The notes under the pieces were generated by a model. It did not search any database and had not been told where the DNA came from. It saw nothing but the letters and a program-made list of their open reading frames with translations. A stretch of 64,000 nucleotides of DNA from Actibacterium sp. 188UL27-1 (lineage in GTDB: Bacteria; Pseudomonadota; Alphaproteobacteria; Rhodobacterales; Rhodobacteraceae), in the NCBI RefSeq assembly GCF_016901225.1, contig NZ_JAFEUL010000001.1, positions 238,773 through 302,772 on the forward strand, in the 5' to 3' direction. Every line of letters begins with the position of its first letter. Position 1 is the stretch's first letter. Shown piece by piece: positions 32,624 to 42,265 of this stretch. The position numbers and the translations under genes were made by a program.

Positions 32624-33197
32624 ATGGCGTGGCCGACCGAGGATGCGCGAAGGTGGACGTCAAATCCCGTGCCGATCTGCGGACCTGGCTGCTCGCAAAC
32701 CACGAGGCGGCGGCGTTCATCTGGCTTGTGACTTACAACAGCACACCGCGTACTAACTTGACTATCCCTCAATCATTCAGGAACTGACCTGCTTGGGCTG
32801 GATCGACGGTGTCACCCGCAAGGCCGATGATGACCGGACAAGCGTGTTGATCGCCCCGCGCAACCCGAAATCGGCCTGGTCAGCGATCAACAAAGCGCAT
32901 GTGGATGCGGCCCGGTCCTCAGGGGCGATGACCCCGGCGGGCGAAGCCGCCATTGCCGCGACGCAAGCCAACGGCATATGGAGCTTTCTAAACGATGTCG
33001 AATGCCCTGATCATTTGATTGCGGCCCTCAAGGCGGCCCGGAGCCTGGATGGGTGGAACGCCTATCCACCAAACGTCAAACGCGGTGCGCTTGAATGGAT
33101 CAAGACCGCGAAAACTGCGCCGACCCGAACCAAACGCATCACCGATCTTGCGGAAAACGTGGCCCAGGGCACCCGGCCCAGCCCATTTCGGTGGTAA
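32624..33197 (+). pseudogene. YdeI/OmpD-associated family gene with frameshifts and a stop
   Basis: MAWPTEDAR at 32624 loses frame near 32648 (one base missing), continues as KVDVKSRADLRTWLLANHE...FIWLVTY, loses frame again near 32738, meets TAA at 32754, and then runs intact as LDYPSIIQELTCLGWIDGV...SAWSAINKAHV...GWNAYPPNVKRGALEWIKTAKTAPTRTKRI to 33197. These are hallmark YdeI segments. The 3' two thirds could be translated from an internal start, but would lack the N-terminal part of the domain. Confidence 0.8.
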
Positions 33198-33203
33198 TCC
33201 GCA

Positions 33204-33434
33204 TTACTCTGGCCCGGCCGTCATCCGCAGGGACAGGCGGCGGGCGAAAGGTGCGATGACATAGGCGGTCGGGCAGGCGACCGCCCAGGAAAACAACCAA
33301 TTCTGCGTCCAAAGTGTGATCAGGGCCGGGTCCATCCCCACTGATCGGAGCGTGGCGATGCCGGCGACGATGAACGACATCAACCCTGACAGGATGGCCG
33401 CAAACAGGATAGGTTGAAAGCGTTGAGGGATCAT
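33204..33434 (-). CDS. DUF2798 family small membrane protein
   Basis: 76 residues from the ATG at 33434. Two membrane helices: FAAILSGLMSFIVAGIATLRSVG and WLFSWAVACPTAYVIAPFARRL, the DUF2798 layout including the WxxxWxxxxPxAxxxxPxxRR segment. One base separates it from DUF1285 upstream. The longer upstream frame is inside that gene. It converges with the decayed ydeI gene. Function unknown. Confidence 0.85.
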   Translation of the reverse strand: MIPQRFQPILFAAILSGLMSFIVAGIATLRSVGMDPALITLWTQNWLFSWAVACPTAYVIAPFARRLSLRMTAGPE

Positions 33435-33435
33435 A

Positions 33436-34026
33436 TCAGTCCTCTGGCAAATCGGCCGACGGGATGATGGGAAAGAACACGCCGCCTGAGTGAACGCCGA
33501 ACCAGCGGTCGCCCCCATGGTCCGAATGGCTGCCCTGATCGACCAGCCGGTAAAAACTTTTGCGGTCGATAAGGGCCTCAAGATTGTTGCGGATCAGCAC
33601 GTAGGGGGAGGGCTCGCCGGTCTTTGGATCCCGCTCCACCCGGATCGGATGGTCTGGCCCCGCCGTCACGACATCGCCCACTTGTGTCGTGAATTGCAGA
33701 TCCTCGCCGATCGGCTCGATATCGACGGCGACGAATGGCGCATCCTCGACTACGATGCCCACCTTTTCGACTGGCGTCACAAGGAAATACCGGTCGTCCT
33801 CCTTGCGCAGGATCGACGAGAACAACTTGACCAGAGGTGCCCGTCCAATCGGCGTTCCCTCATAAAACCAGGTGCCGTCACGGGCGATCCGCATGTCGAT
33901 ATCGCCGCAAAAGGGTGGGTTCCACAGATGAACCGGCGCACCGCCCTCTTTGGTGGCAGCCCGGGCAGAGGCGGCCAATCCTTCGGCATTTGGTGTCACG
34001 ATCTTTTGTGCGGGCATCTTTGCCAT
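33436..34026 (-). CDS. DUF1285 domain protein
   Basis: 196 residues. GDIDMRIARDGTWFYEGTPIGRAPLVKLFSSILRKEDDRYFLVTPVEKVGI at ~41-90 and FVAVDIEP, then VGDVVTAGPDHPIRV and PYVLIRNNLEALIDRKSFYRLVDQG, are the DUF1285 signatures. A soluble two-domain protein of unknown role. Divergent from moxR with 62 bases between starts. Confidence 0.92.
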   Translation of the reverse strand: MAKMPAQKIVTPNAEGLAASARAATKEGGAPVHLWNPPFCGDIDMRIARDGTWFYEGTPIGRAPLVKLFSSILRKEDDRYFLVTPVEKVGIVVEDAPFVAVDIEPIGEDLQFTTQVGDVVTAGPDHPIRVERDPKTGEPSPYVLIRNNLEALIDRKSFYRLVDQGSHSDHGGDRWFGVHSGGVFFPIIPSADLPED

Positions 34027-34088
34027 TTGGTTCTCCAGCCATATCTGCCTTTATAGCGCTTACAGGTAATATCAAAGGACGCCGCGTC

Positions 34089-35096
34089 ATGACCACTCCG
34101 CAAGATCTTGTCGCTGATATCGAGACGCTGGGCGAGAAGCTGGGCAAAGCTAAGGCCAGCATCACCAAACGCTTTATCGGACAAGAGCGTGTTGTGGACC
34201 TGACCTTGTCGGCATTGATCTGCGGTGGCCATGGTTTGTTGATCGGTCTGCCGGGGCTGGGCAAGACCCGTCTGGTCGATACGCTTAGCACCGTGATGGG
34301 GCTCAACGGCAACCGGATCCAGTTTACGCCCGACCTGATGCCCGCGGATATTCTGGGCTCGGAAGTGCTGGAAACCGGCAAGGATGGCGCGCGGGCCTTC
34401 AAATTCATCGAAGGTCCGATTTTTTGCCAGCTTCTGATGGCGGATGAGATCAACCGCGCCAGTCCACGGACGCAATCGGCCCTTTTGCAAGCCATGCAGG
34501 AGAAAGAAGTGACGATCGCCGGTGAGCATCGCCCCCTCGGCGCGCCATTCCATGTGCTGGCCACACAGAATCCAATTGAGCAGGAGGGGACATATCCGCT
34601 GCCAGAGGCGCAGTTGGACCGCTTCCTGGTCCAGATCGACGTGCCCTATCCAGACCGCGCGACAGAGCGGGACATCCTGCTGGCCACGACCGGCACGGAG
34701 GAAGAGGAGGCCACCGCGGAATTCACCGCCGAAGAACTGCTCCATGCGCAAACGACCTTGCGGCGGATGCCCGTGGGGGAGGCCGTCATGGACCTGATCC
34801 TGGATCTCGTCCGCTCCTGCCGCCCGGCCGAGGCTGATGCACCAGAGGCCATTCGCACCAATGTCAGTTGGGGCCCCGGCCCCCGCGCGGCCCAGGCCCT
34901 GATGATGACCGTGCGGTCCCAGGCCTTGCTGGACGGGCGGCTTGCGCCCTCGGTCGAGGATGTGATGACCATGGCCGGCCCAGTCTTGCAGCACCGGATG
35001 GCCCTGACCTTTGCCGCCCGCGCCCGGGGAGAAGATCTGGCCCAGATCATCCGCCAGGTCGCCGAAGGCGTCACCCGGGTCGAGGCTGCCGCGTGA
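34089..35096 (+). CDS. MoxR-family AAA+ ATPase
   Basis: 335 residues from the ATG at 34089. Walker A GLPGLGKT at 53-60, Walker B LLMADEINRA at 115-124, the MoxR signature ASPRTQSALLQAMQEKEVTI, sensor ATQNPIEQEGTYPLPEAQLDRF, and a lid domain with arginine-rich end. MoxR ATPases act as chaperones for von Willebrand-type proteins encoded beside them. First gene of a four-gene coupled operon (GTGA overlap with DUF58). Confidence 0.95.
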   Translation: MTTPQDLVADIETLGEKLGKAKASITKRFIGQERVVDLTLSALICGGHGLLIGLPGLGKTRLVDTLSTVMGLNGNRIQFTPDLMPADILGSEVLETGKDGARAFKFIEGPIFCQLLMADEINRASPRTQSALLQAMQEKEVTIAGEHRPLGAPFHVLATQNPIEQEGTYPLPEAQLDRFLVQIDVPYPDRATERDILLATTGTEEEEATAEFTAEELLHAQTTLRRMPVGEAVMDLILDLVRSCRPAEADAPEAIRTNVSWGPGPRAAQALMMTVRSQALLDGRLAPSVEDVMTMAGPVLQHRMALTFAARARGEDLAQIIRQVAEGVTRVEAAA

Positions 35097-35995
35097 GCGA
35101 CGCATCCCAATCCGGGCTGACCCAGACGGGACCACGCCTGCGGTCCCGGTCGGAGGCATTGGCGGGCACGATGCCGCCCTTGCTGGCAGATGCCGAACGG
35201 TTGGCCTCAACGGTGGTCTTGGGGGCCCATGGCCGTCGCCGCTCTGGTATGGGCGACGAGTTTTGGCAATACCGCCCCATGGCCCACGGGGATGAGGCGC
35301 GGATGATCGACTGGCGCCGGTCGGCCAAGTCGGACGTGCACTTCATAAAGGAAAAGGAATGGCAGGCGGCCCAAAGCGTGCTCATTTGGGTCGATGACAG
35401 CCAATCCATGGCCTTTACCGGTGATAAGAACCGCGCCACCAAATCTGACCGGGCCCGTCTGTTGGCTTTGGCCATGTCGGTTTTGCTGGTCCGGGGCGGC
35501 GAACGTGTCGGTCTGTCCACCATCGGTCAGGCCCCCCGTAGCGGCCCGGTGCAACTTGTGCGGATCGCCGAGGCGCTGACCTCGGACCGCGACAGCGGCG
35601 ACTACGGTGTGCCGCAAACGACCGGACTGCCGTTCCAGTCCCGCGCGATCTTTATCTCCGATTTCATGGGCGACATGGCCCCGGTCGAGGCTGCGATGGC
35701 CAAGGCAGCGGATCGCGGCGTGCGCGGCGCGATGTTGCAAGTGCTCGACCCGATGGAAGAGAGCTTCCCCTTTGACGGCCGCACCATATTCGAAAGCATG
35801 GGTGGCAGTCTGCGACACGAGACACTGAAAGCGGGTGATCTGAAAACCCGCTATCTCGACCGGCTGGCCGAACGGAAAGGGAGACTCACCGCTCTTACGC
35901 AACAGGCCGCGTGGCAGTTCGACACGCACCACACCGATGGCTCGGCCCAGGCGGCGCTCTTGTGGCTCTATCGCGCGACGGAGCGGATGCACTGA
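35093..35995 (+). CDS. DUF58 (vWA-like) protein
   Basis: 300 residues from the GTG at 35093. The DUF58 core RRRSGMGDEFWQYRPMAHGDEARMIDWRRSAKSDVHFIKEKEWQ is at ~48-90, followed by a vWA-like domain with WVDDSQSMAF (MIDAS-like DxSxS at ~95-100) and FISDFMG. Partner protein of MoxR. Its stop overlaps the start of the next gene (TGATG). Confidence 0.94.
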   Translation: MSDASQSGLTQTGPRLRSRSEALAGTMPPLLADAERLASTVVLGAHGRRRSGMGDEFWQYRPMAHGDEARMIDWRRSAKSDVHFIKEKEWQAAQSVLIWVDDSQSMAFTGDKNRATKSDRARLLALAMSVLLVRGGERVGLSTIGQAPRSGPVQLVRIAEALTSDRDSGDYGVPQTTGLPFQSRAIFISDFMGDMAPVEAAMAKAADRGVRGAMLQVLDPMEESFPFDGRTIFESMGGSLRHETLKAGDLKTRYLDRLAERKGRLTALTQQAAWQFDTHHTDGSAQAALLWLYRATERMH

Positions 35996-38757
35996 TGTTC
36001 ATGCTTGGCCCCATCGGCTTTACCGCCCCGCTGCTACTTTTGGCGCTGATCGCCTTGCCGATCCTATGGCTGATCCTGCGGGCCATTCCGCCTGCACCGA
36101 TCCGCCGCCGCTTTCCCGGCGTGGCACTATTGCTCGGCCTGACCGACGACGAAAGCCAGACCGACCGCACGCCTTGGTGGCTGCTGTTGCTGCGGATGCT
36201 GGCGGCGGCGCTGATCATCCTGGGATTTGCCGGGCCGGTTCTGAACCCCCAGGTCGAACGCGACGGGACGGGGCCGCTTTTGATTGTCATGGACGGCACC
36301 TGGGCCGATGCCCGCGACTGGCCCCGCCGACTGGACCGGGTCGAAGGCCTGCTGGACGAGGCGAGCCGAGCCGGGCGCACCGTCGCCGTGATCCGACTGA
36401 CGGACCTGCCCGCCGGTGATCTGCCGTTTCAAGCCGCCGAATCCTGGTCATCGCGCCTCAACAATCTTACGCCCTACCCGTGGGAGCCCGACACCGACAC
36501 CGTGACCGCCTGGGCCGAAGCGCTGGACGGGAATTTTGAGACATTCTGGATGTCAGATGGCCTGAACCGCGATCACCGCGATCCGGTCCTGTCTGCTTTG
36601 GAGGCCCGGGGTACCGTGACCGTGTTCGAAAGTCCGCGCCCGGTTTTGGCCCTGCGACCCGCCCGGTTTGAGGATGGCGTGGTCAAATTGACCGCCATCC
36701 GTGCCGTCCCCGGGGTCGAACGTGCCGTTACGGTCACTGCCCGCGGACTGGATCCGTCCGGCGTTGAACGCGCGCTGGCCACCGCCGAGATGACATTCGA
36801 AGCCGACGCGACAGAGGCGGAACTGGACCTGTCCCTTCCCCCCGAATTGCGCAACCGCGTCACCCGGTTTGAACTGACCGGCATCCGCTCTGCCGGGGCC
36901 GTCACCCTCACCGATGACGCCTTGAAACGGCGGGAGGTTGCAATGATCGCGGGCACCAGCGACCGCGAAGGGCTAGAATTGCTTTCCCCCCTCCATTACT
37001 TGCGCCAAGCGCTGGTTCCCACGGCCGATATCATCGACGGCACATTGGGCGACGTCCTGTTGGCCAATCCCGATGCCATCATCTTTGCCGATGTCGCCAA
37101 TGTGACAGAGACCGAGCAGGACGCCCTTCTGGACTGGCTGGATCAAGGGGGGTTGCTGCTGAGGTTTGCCGGGCCGCGCCTCGCAGCCTCCGATGTCAGC
37201 CGCCGTGAAGAGGATCCGCTGATGCCCATCCGCCTGCGCGAAGGCGGGCGCACCGTCGGTGGCGCCATGAGTTGGGGGGAACCCAAGGCGCTCCAACCCT
37301 TCGCCGAGGACTCGCCCTTCTACGGCCTCGGCATCCCCGAAGAGGTGGCCGTCACCGCACAGGTCATGGCCCAGCCGGGCCCGGAACTCAGCGAACGTGT
37401 CATTGCCGCCCTGGTCGATGGCACGCCATTGGTCACGCGCAAGCGGATCGGGGACGGTCAGGTCATCCTGTTCCATGTCACCGCCAATGCGGAATGGTCG
37501 TCCCTGCCGCTGTCGGGGCTTTACGTCTCGATGCTTGAACGTATGGCGATCTCAACCCGTCCCTCCAACCCCACCGCCGAAGAGTTGCAGGGCACCACCT
37601 GGACGCCCCAAGAAGTGCTAGACGGGTTCGGCACCGCCCGCGATGCCGGCACCCTGCCGGGCGTGGCGGGTGAGGATCTGGCCGGGGGACAACTTGGCCC
37701 CGACCTTGCGCCAGGTCTTTATGCAGGCGAAGATCGCAGTATCGCCGTCAATGTCGCCCGCGATGATACCACTCTGTCGCCCACGTCCTGGCCTGCCCGC
37801 ATCGTGGTGGAAGGGCTGGCCCTGGCCCGAGAAACGGTGCTGAAAGGATATGCCTTGACCTTCGCCCTGATGCTCCTGGCCGTCGATATGATCGCCTCGC
37901 TGTTCCTGTCCGGTAGGCTCCGCGGCCCGCGGGGTGGGATCGCTGCCGTATTGGCGCTGTTCCTTTTGATGCCGCAAGGGGCCGATGCGCAGGACCAGGA
38001 CGATGCGCTCGCCCTTTCCGCCACAAGCGAGGTCGTTTTGGCACATGTCGTCACGGGCGATGGCCGGTTGGATGATCTGGCCTTTGCCGGGCTCACGGGC
38101 CTGTCCGAGACGCTGCGCCGCAGGACCTCCATTGAACCGGCAGAGCCTTTGGCGGTGAACCTCGAAACCGACGAGCTTGCCTTTTTCCCCTTCCTCTACT
38201 GGCCCATCAGTGAGGCGCAGCCGATACCTTCCAGTGACGCCTATGCCAAGCTCAACCGTTACCTGCGTTCTGGTGGCATGATCCTGTTCGACACCCGCGA
38301 TGCCAATGTCGGACGCTTCGGCAGCGGTACGCCGGAAGGACGCAAGCTGCAACAACTGGCCCGTCCGCTGGATGTGCCTGCGCTGGAACCCATCCCCTCC
38401 GATCACGTCCTGACCCGCACGTTCTACCTTTTGCAGGATTTCCCGGGCCGCTATGCCAGCCGCGATGTCTGGGTCGAAGCGGCCCCCGCCGATGCCGAAC
38501 AGGTCGAGGGGATGCCCTTTCGCAACCTCAATGACGGTGTGACACCCGTAGTGATCGGCGGCAATGACTGGGCCTCGGCCTGGGCCGTCGACCGCACCGG
38601 GGGGGCGATGTTCCCCGTGGGCCGTGGCTATGCCGGGGAGCGCCAGCGCGAAATCGCGAACCGCTTCGGCGTCAACCTGATCATGCATGTTCTGACCGGC
38701 AACTATAAGTCGGACCAGGTTCATGTCCCCGCCCTTTTGGATAGGCTTGGCCAATGA
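35995..38757 (+). CDS. DUF4159 domain membrane protein with N-terminal BatA-like helices
   Basis: 920 residues. Two N-terminal helices (TAPLLLLALIALPILWLILRAI and WWLLLLRMLAAALIILGFAGPVL) with PxxIRRRFPG between them are the BatA/aerotolerance module. A vWA-like part follows (LIVMDGTWADARDW), then a class I amidotransferase-like segment, another helix pair at ~620-670, and the C-terminal DUF4159 domain (~690-920: FFPFLYWPI, YLRSGGMILFDTRD, HVLTRTFYLL). Acts presumably with MoxR and DUF58 at the membrane. Confidence 0.9.
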   Translation: MFMLGPIGFTAPLLLLALIALPILWLILRAIPPAPIRRRFPGVALLLGLTDDESQTDRTPWWLLLLRMLAAALIILGFAGPVLNPQVERDGTGPLLIVMDGTWADARDWPRRLDRVEGLLDEASRAGRTVAVIRLTDLPAGDLPFQAAESWSSRLNNLTPYPWEPDTDTVTAWAEALDGNFETFWMSDGLNRDHRDPVLSALEARGTVTVFESPRPVLALRPARFEDGVVKLTAIRAVPGVERAVTVTARGLDPSGVERALATAEMTFEADATEAELDLSLPPELRNRVTRFELTGIRSAGAVTLTDDALKRREVAMIAGTSDREGLELLSPLHYLRQALVPTADIIDGTLGDVLLANPDAIIFADVANVTETEQDALLDWLDQGGLLLRFAGPRLAASDVSRREEDPLMPIRLREGGRTVGGAMSWGEPKALQPFAEDSPFYGLGIPEEVAVTAQVMAQPGPELSERVIAALVDGTPLVTRKRIGDGQVILFHVTANAEWSSLPLSGLYVSMLERMAISTRPSNPTAEELQGTTWTPQEVLDGFGTARDAGTLPGVAGEDLAGGQLGPDLAPGLYAGEDRSIAVNVARDDTTLSPTSWPARIVVEGLALARETVLKGYALTFALMLLAVDMIASLFLSGRLRGPRGGIAAVLALFLLMPQGADAQDQDDALALSATSEVVLAHVVTGDGRLDDLAFAGLTGLSETLRRRTSIEPAEPLAVNLETDELAFFPFLYWPISEAQPIPSSDAYAKLNRYLRSGGMILFDTRDANVGRFGSGTPEGRKLQQLARPLDVPALEPIPSDHVLTRTFYLLQDFPGRYASRDVWVEAAPADAEQVEGMPFRNLNDGVTPVVIGGNDWASAWAVDRTGGAMFPVGRGYAGERQREIANRFGVNLIMHVLTGNYKSDQVHVPALLDRLGQ

Positions 38758-40823
38758 ACGCAGTCATCTACGACCCGCTCCTGCCGTGGCCGGTGATCAT
38801 CGCCGCGGCCATCCTCGCTACTGTGTTCGTCGGCTTTTCCCTCTGGCGCGGTCTGAAGGGCTGGTGGCTGCGGGGGCTCGCCGCCGCTGTCCTGTTGCTG
38901 GCCGTTGCCAACCCGTCGCTCCAGCAGGAAGAGCGGACACCGCTTTCCGACATCGTGCTGATGGTCGTCGATGAAAGCGCGAGCCAGCGCATCGCCGACC
39001 GCCGGGATCAAACGGCGGAGGCCGTGGCCCAGATCACCGCCGATGTGGAGGCGATGCCCAACACCGAATTGCGCACCGTCACCGTCCGCGATGGGGAGGA
39101 TAACACCGGCACCCTCGCCATGACCGCCCTGGCCGATCTGATGGCAGAGGAGCCGCGCGCCCGCATTGCAGGCGCCATCCTTGTGTCAGACGGACAGGTC
39201 CATGACATCGACCGTCTGCCAGATCTGCCCGCACCCCTGCATCTGCTGATGACCGGCAAGGACACCGATTGGGATCGTCGTCTCATCATCAAGAACGCTC
39301 CCGCATTTGCCATCATCGACGAAGAAATCACCTTAACCCTGCGGGTAGAGGATAGCGGTGCGATCCCTGCCAGCGCAGGCGATACCGCCGCCTTGACCAT
39401 CGCCGTCGACGGGGAGGAAGGCCAGACCTACCAGGTGCCCGTGGGCGAAGATCTCGAACTGCCCGTCACGCTGTCCCATGGCGGCATGAACGTGATCCAG
39501 TTCAATGTGGACGTTGACGATACGGAACTGACCGAACGCAATAATGCCGCGGTTGTTCAGATCAACGGCGTGCGCGACCGCCTGCGCGTCTTGCTGGTCA
39601 GCGGGGAGCCGCATCCCGGCGAACGCACATGGCGCAACCTGCTGAAATCCGACAGCTCCGTCGATCTGGTGCATTTCACCATCCTGCGCCCACCCGAAAA
39701 GCAAGACGGCGTGCCGGTGAGCGAGTTGAGCCTCATTGCTTTTCCGACGCGGGAGTTGTTCCTGGAAAAGGTGGATGAATTCGATCTGATCATCTTTGAT
39801 CGCTATAAAAAGCGTGGGATCCTGCCGCGAAGCTATCTGGAAAACGTCCGCAATTATGTGGAATCTGGTGGTGCGGTCTTGATCGCTGCCGGGCCGGATT
39901 ACGCCACCGCCGACAGCATATATCAGTCGGACCTGGGGAATATCGTGCCGGGTGATCCCACGGGCCGTGTCATCGAAGAGGGGTTCGTCCCGCAGATCAC
40001 GGATGTCGGCAATCGCCACCCCGTAACAGCTGGTCTTGATGAACTGTCACCCCCACCTGAGGAGGGGGACGGCCCGGGTTGGGGTCGCTGGTTCCGCTTG
40101 GTCGAGGTGGATGAGACGGGTGGCAATACCGTGATGTCCGCCATCGATGGGCGGCCGCTGCTGCAGCTTGACCGGGTTGGTGAAGGGCGTGTGGCCCTCA
40201 TGGCGTCCGACCATGCCTGGCTCTGGAACCGTGGGTTCGAAGGGGGCGGGCCGCAACTGGAACTCCTGCGTCGCCTCGCCCATTGGATGATGAAGGAGCC
40301 CGAGCTTGAGGAAGAGGCGCTGACCGCCACTGCCGAAGGTCAGACCATGACCATCACCCGCCGTACCCTGGGCGAAGATCCCGGCGATGTCGAACTGACC
40401 GCCCCTGACGGCACAGTGACCGTCGTGCCGCTGGAAGAGGTGTCGCCCGGGCGCTTCACCGCCACGTTCGAAGGGCTTGAGATCGGCCTTTATCGTCTGT
40501 CCAACGGCGAAGAGGAGGCCGTTGTGGCCCTGGGCCCCTCCGCACCCAAAGAGTTCGAACAGACCATTGCCAGCGATGCCGTGTTGGAAGAGGCTATCGA
40601 TGCGCGCCGCGGCGGCGCACCGCGGCTCGAAGATGGCACACCGGGCATCCGACAGGTCCGCGAGGGCCGCGTCGCCGCAGGCCGCAACTGGATCGGGATC
40701 ACCCCGCGTCAAGCCTACCTGACCGCCGATGTCACCGTCATCCCGCTGGTCCAGGCCTGGCTTTTTTTGCTGATCGCCGCGATGCTGACGGTCGGCGCCT
40801 GGCTGATCGAAGGTCGCCGTTAA
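38754..40823 (+). CDS. Large vWA/amidotransferase-like membrane protein of the MoxR operon
   Basis: 689 residues. Two N-terminal helices (~10-30 and ~40-58), a vWA-like domain (SDIVLMVVDESASQRIADRR, DESAS in MIDAS position), a beta-sandwich part, then a class I glutamine amidotransferase-like region (~275-520: RVLLVSGEPHPGERTWRN, YVESGGAVLIAAGPDY, RVALMASDHAWLW), and one C-terminal helix (PLVQAWLFLLIAAMLTVGAWLI). The start overlaps the DUF4159 stop by 4 bases. This fourth gene completes the common alphaproteobacterial MoxR cluster; its biochemical role is unknown. Confidence 0.88.
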   Translation: MNAVIYDPLLPWPVIIAAAILATVFVGFSLWRGLKGWWLRGLAAAVLLLAVANPSLQQEERTPLSDIVLMVVDESASQRIADRRDQTAEAVAQITADVEAMPNTELRTVTVRDGEDNTGTLAMTALADLMAEEPRARIAGAILVSDGQVHDIDRLPDLPAPLHLLMTGKDTDWDRRLIIKNAPAFAIIDEEITLTLRVEDSGAIPASAGDTAALTIAVDGEEGQTYQVPVGEDLELPVTLSHGGMNVIQFNVDVDDTELTERNNAAVVQINGVRDRLRVLLVSGEPHPGERTWRNLLKSDSSVDLVHFTILRPPEKQDGVPVSELSLIAFPTRELFLEKVDEFDLIIFDRYKKRGILPRSYLENVRNYVESGGAVLIAAGPDYATADSIYQSDLGNIVPGDPTGRVIEEGFVPQITDVGNRHPVTAGLDELSPPPEEGDGPGWGRWFRLVEVDETGGNTVMSAIDGRPLLQLDRVGEGRVALMASDHAWLWNRGFEGGGPQLELLRRLAHWMMKEPELEEEALTATAEGQTMTITRRTLGEDPGDVELTAPDGTVTVVPLEEVSPGRFTATFEGLEIGLYRLSNGEEEAVVALGPSAPKEFEQTIASDAVLEEAIDARRGGAPRLEDGTPGIRQVREGRVAAGRNWIGITPRQAYLTADVTVIPLVQAWLFLLIAAMLTVGAWLIEGRR

Positions 40824-40919
40824 ACCAAATGCCGGGGCAGGGGCACCGCCCCCATAGTAACGGCGCATGGAATGGGGCAGCCCAAAGCTTGCCCCTTGCC
40901 ATGTGCGACGCACCGGCCT

Positions 40920-41300
40920 CTATTGCATCGAACTGATGCCAAATACATTGCCTTCGGTATCCTGACACAGGGACACCCAACCAAACTCCCCGATTGAGAA
41001 TTTCGGCCGCAGGACAGTTCCGCCTGCCGTCTCCACCCGCGCCTGCTCAACCGCGCAATCCTCGGCCGAGAAATAAACGACCGTGCCGCCAATCCCCGGC
41101 TTGGCATGGGCCGATTTCGACAAGGCACCACCGGCACCATAGGCGCTCATATCCGCCGGAAAGCTCATCATCTGGGTTTCTCCGGTCGGATCGCCGATGG
41201 GGGCCAGCGTGCAGTTCAGCACTGCCTCGTAAAAGGCGACGGCCCGGTCCAACTCGTCGACATAGATATCAAACCATCCGATTGCGTTCATCTTGGTCAT
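40920..41300 (-). CDS. VOC-family (glyoxalase-like) protein
   Basis: 126 residues from the ATG at 41300, which has AGGAG seven bases upstream; an ATG at 41315 precedes that site. Two beta-alpha-beta-beta-beta repeats: IGWFDIYVDELDRAVAFYEAVL...ADMSAYGAGGAL and GGTVVYFSAEDCAVEQARVETAGGTVL...FGWVSLCQDTEGNVFGI. Related to the PhnB/27-kDa VOC group. It may be controlled by the AraC regulator just upstream on the same strand. Confidence 0.9.
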   Translation of the reverse strand: MTKMNAIGWFDIYVDELDRAVAFYEAVLNCTLAPIGDPTGETQMMSFPADMSAYGAGGALSKSAHAKPGIGGTVVYFSAEDCAVEQARVETAGGTVLRPKFSIGEFGWVSLCQDTEGNVFGISSMQ

Positions 41301-41369
41301 GTCCAACTCCTGCATGTGATAGGGTATGCAGATGAACTAACAAGCGAGAGGCGGTCGGTATTGTAGATA

Positions 41370-42248
41370 TCAGACATCGAACTTTCGCGCATATTGACCG
41401 GGCGTATACCCTGTCGCCTTGCGAAGCGAATGGATGAAATGCGACTGATCCGCATACAACACCGATGGCTCACCCTCCAATGACTGTTGGAGGCGGAGCA
41501 CCTTCAGGAAGTCATGGGGCGCAAACCCGGTCGTCCGTTGCAGAACCCGCTGCAACTGGCGGGGCGACAGGGCACAGACTGCCGCCATGTCGGCCACGGC
41601 ATGGATCTCGTCGATATGTTGAAAGATCTTCTCGGTCACCGGGTTCGCGATGATCTGCCCGGTCCTCAGAAGCTCTTCGACAAACTGGGACAGCGCCGCA
41701 GACTGCCCCTCAAAATCCTGGGCGATCAGGGTTTTATTAAGCGCCAGCAATGGCAGATCCCCACCATAGGGATCCTTGATGATACCGTGGCAGATCTGAT
41801 CACGATTCCCCTGCCAGACGCCCGGCAGGAACCGGACATTGACGAAGTGAAACATCTTGCCAAGGTTCAATTCTTCGGATGAGGCGCGCAATCGCGTCAC
41901 CCCCGCGATCTCCGGGTGCCGCTGGTCAAAGACGATATAGGTGCACGCATCGGGTAATGCATGAAATCGGTAATCATCCACAAGCGGGGCTGGGGTGCGC
42001 AATTCCAAAAACCGATGCACGACGCCCCGCAAATGGTCGGGCGGTTCGGCTTCGTTAAACATGACGGTCGGCGCTGCCTTGTCTTTGCCGTTGCCCTTGG
42101 GATCGTACATCTTGCCTGCGCCTGCTCTATCCGCCAATTCGGTCAAGATGTCATCGTAACGGCACGGTTGAAAATGACCATCCGCAGCATCTGCTGACAT
42201 CGCCCTTGACCACTCGGGGTTGGTTAAATGACTTGATTTACCTGCCAT
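41370..42248 (-). CDS. AraC-family transcriptional regulator
   Basis: 292 residues. An N-terminal sensing domain of ~190 residues and a C-terminal double HTH: AVADMAAVCALSPRQLQRVLQRTTGFAPHDFLKVLRLQQSL (~217-258) and YADQSHFIHSLRKATGYTPGQYARKF (~265-290). The N-terminal domain (DACTYIVFDQRHPE, GVWQGN) resembles the DUF6597-type AraC sensors. It lies 69 bases upstream of the VOC gene and is divergent from a decayed gene. Confidence 0.92.
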   Translation of the reverse strand: MAGKSSHLTNPEWSRAMSADAADGHFQPCRYDDILTELADRAGAGKMYDPKGNGKDKAAPTVMFNEAEPPDHLRGVVHRFLELRTPAPLVDDYRFHALPDACTYIVFDQRHPEIAGVTRLRASSEELNLGKMFHFVNVRFLPGVWQGNRDQICHGIIKDPYGGDLPLLALNKTLIAQDFEGQSAALSQFVEELLRTGQIIANPVTEKIFQHIDEIHAVADMAAVCALSPRQLQRVLQRTTGFAPHDFLKVLRLQQSLEGEPSVLYADQSHFIHSLRKATGYTPGQYARKFDV

Positions 42249-42265
42249 CTATGGCGTCAGACGGG

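Noticed and set aside
33996-35210. A 404-residue minus-strand frame opposite moxR
   Set aside because: Shadow of the MoxR gene, whose Walker motifs and operon position are clear.
40874-40895. GGGGCA...TGCCCC hairpin after the MoxR operon as a terminator
   Set aside because: Six-base stem without a T-tract; similar GC stems occur by chance in this composition.
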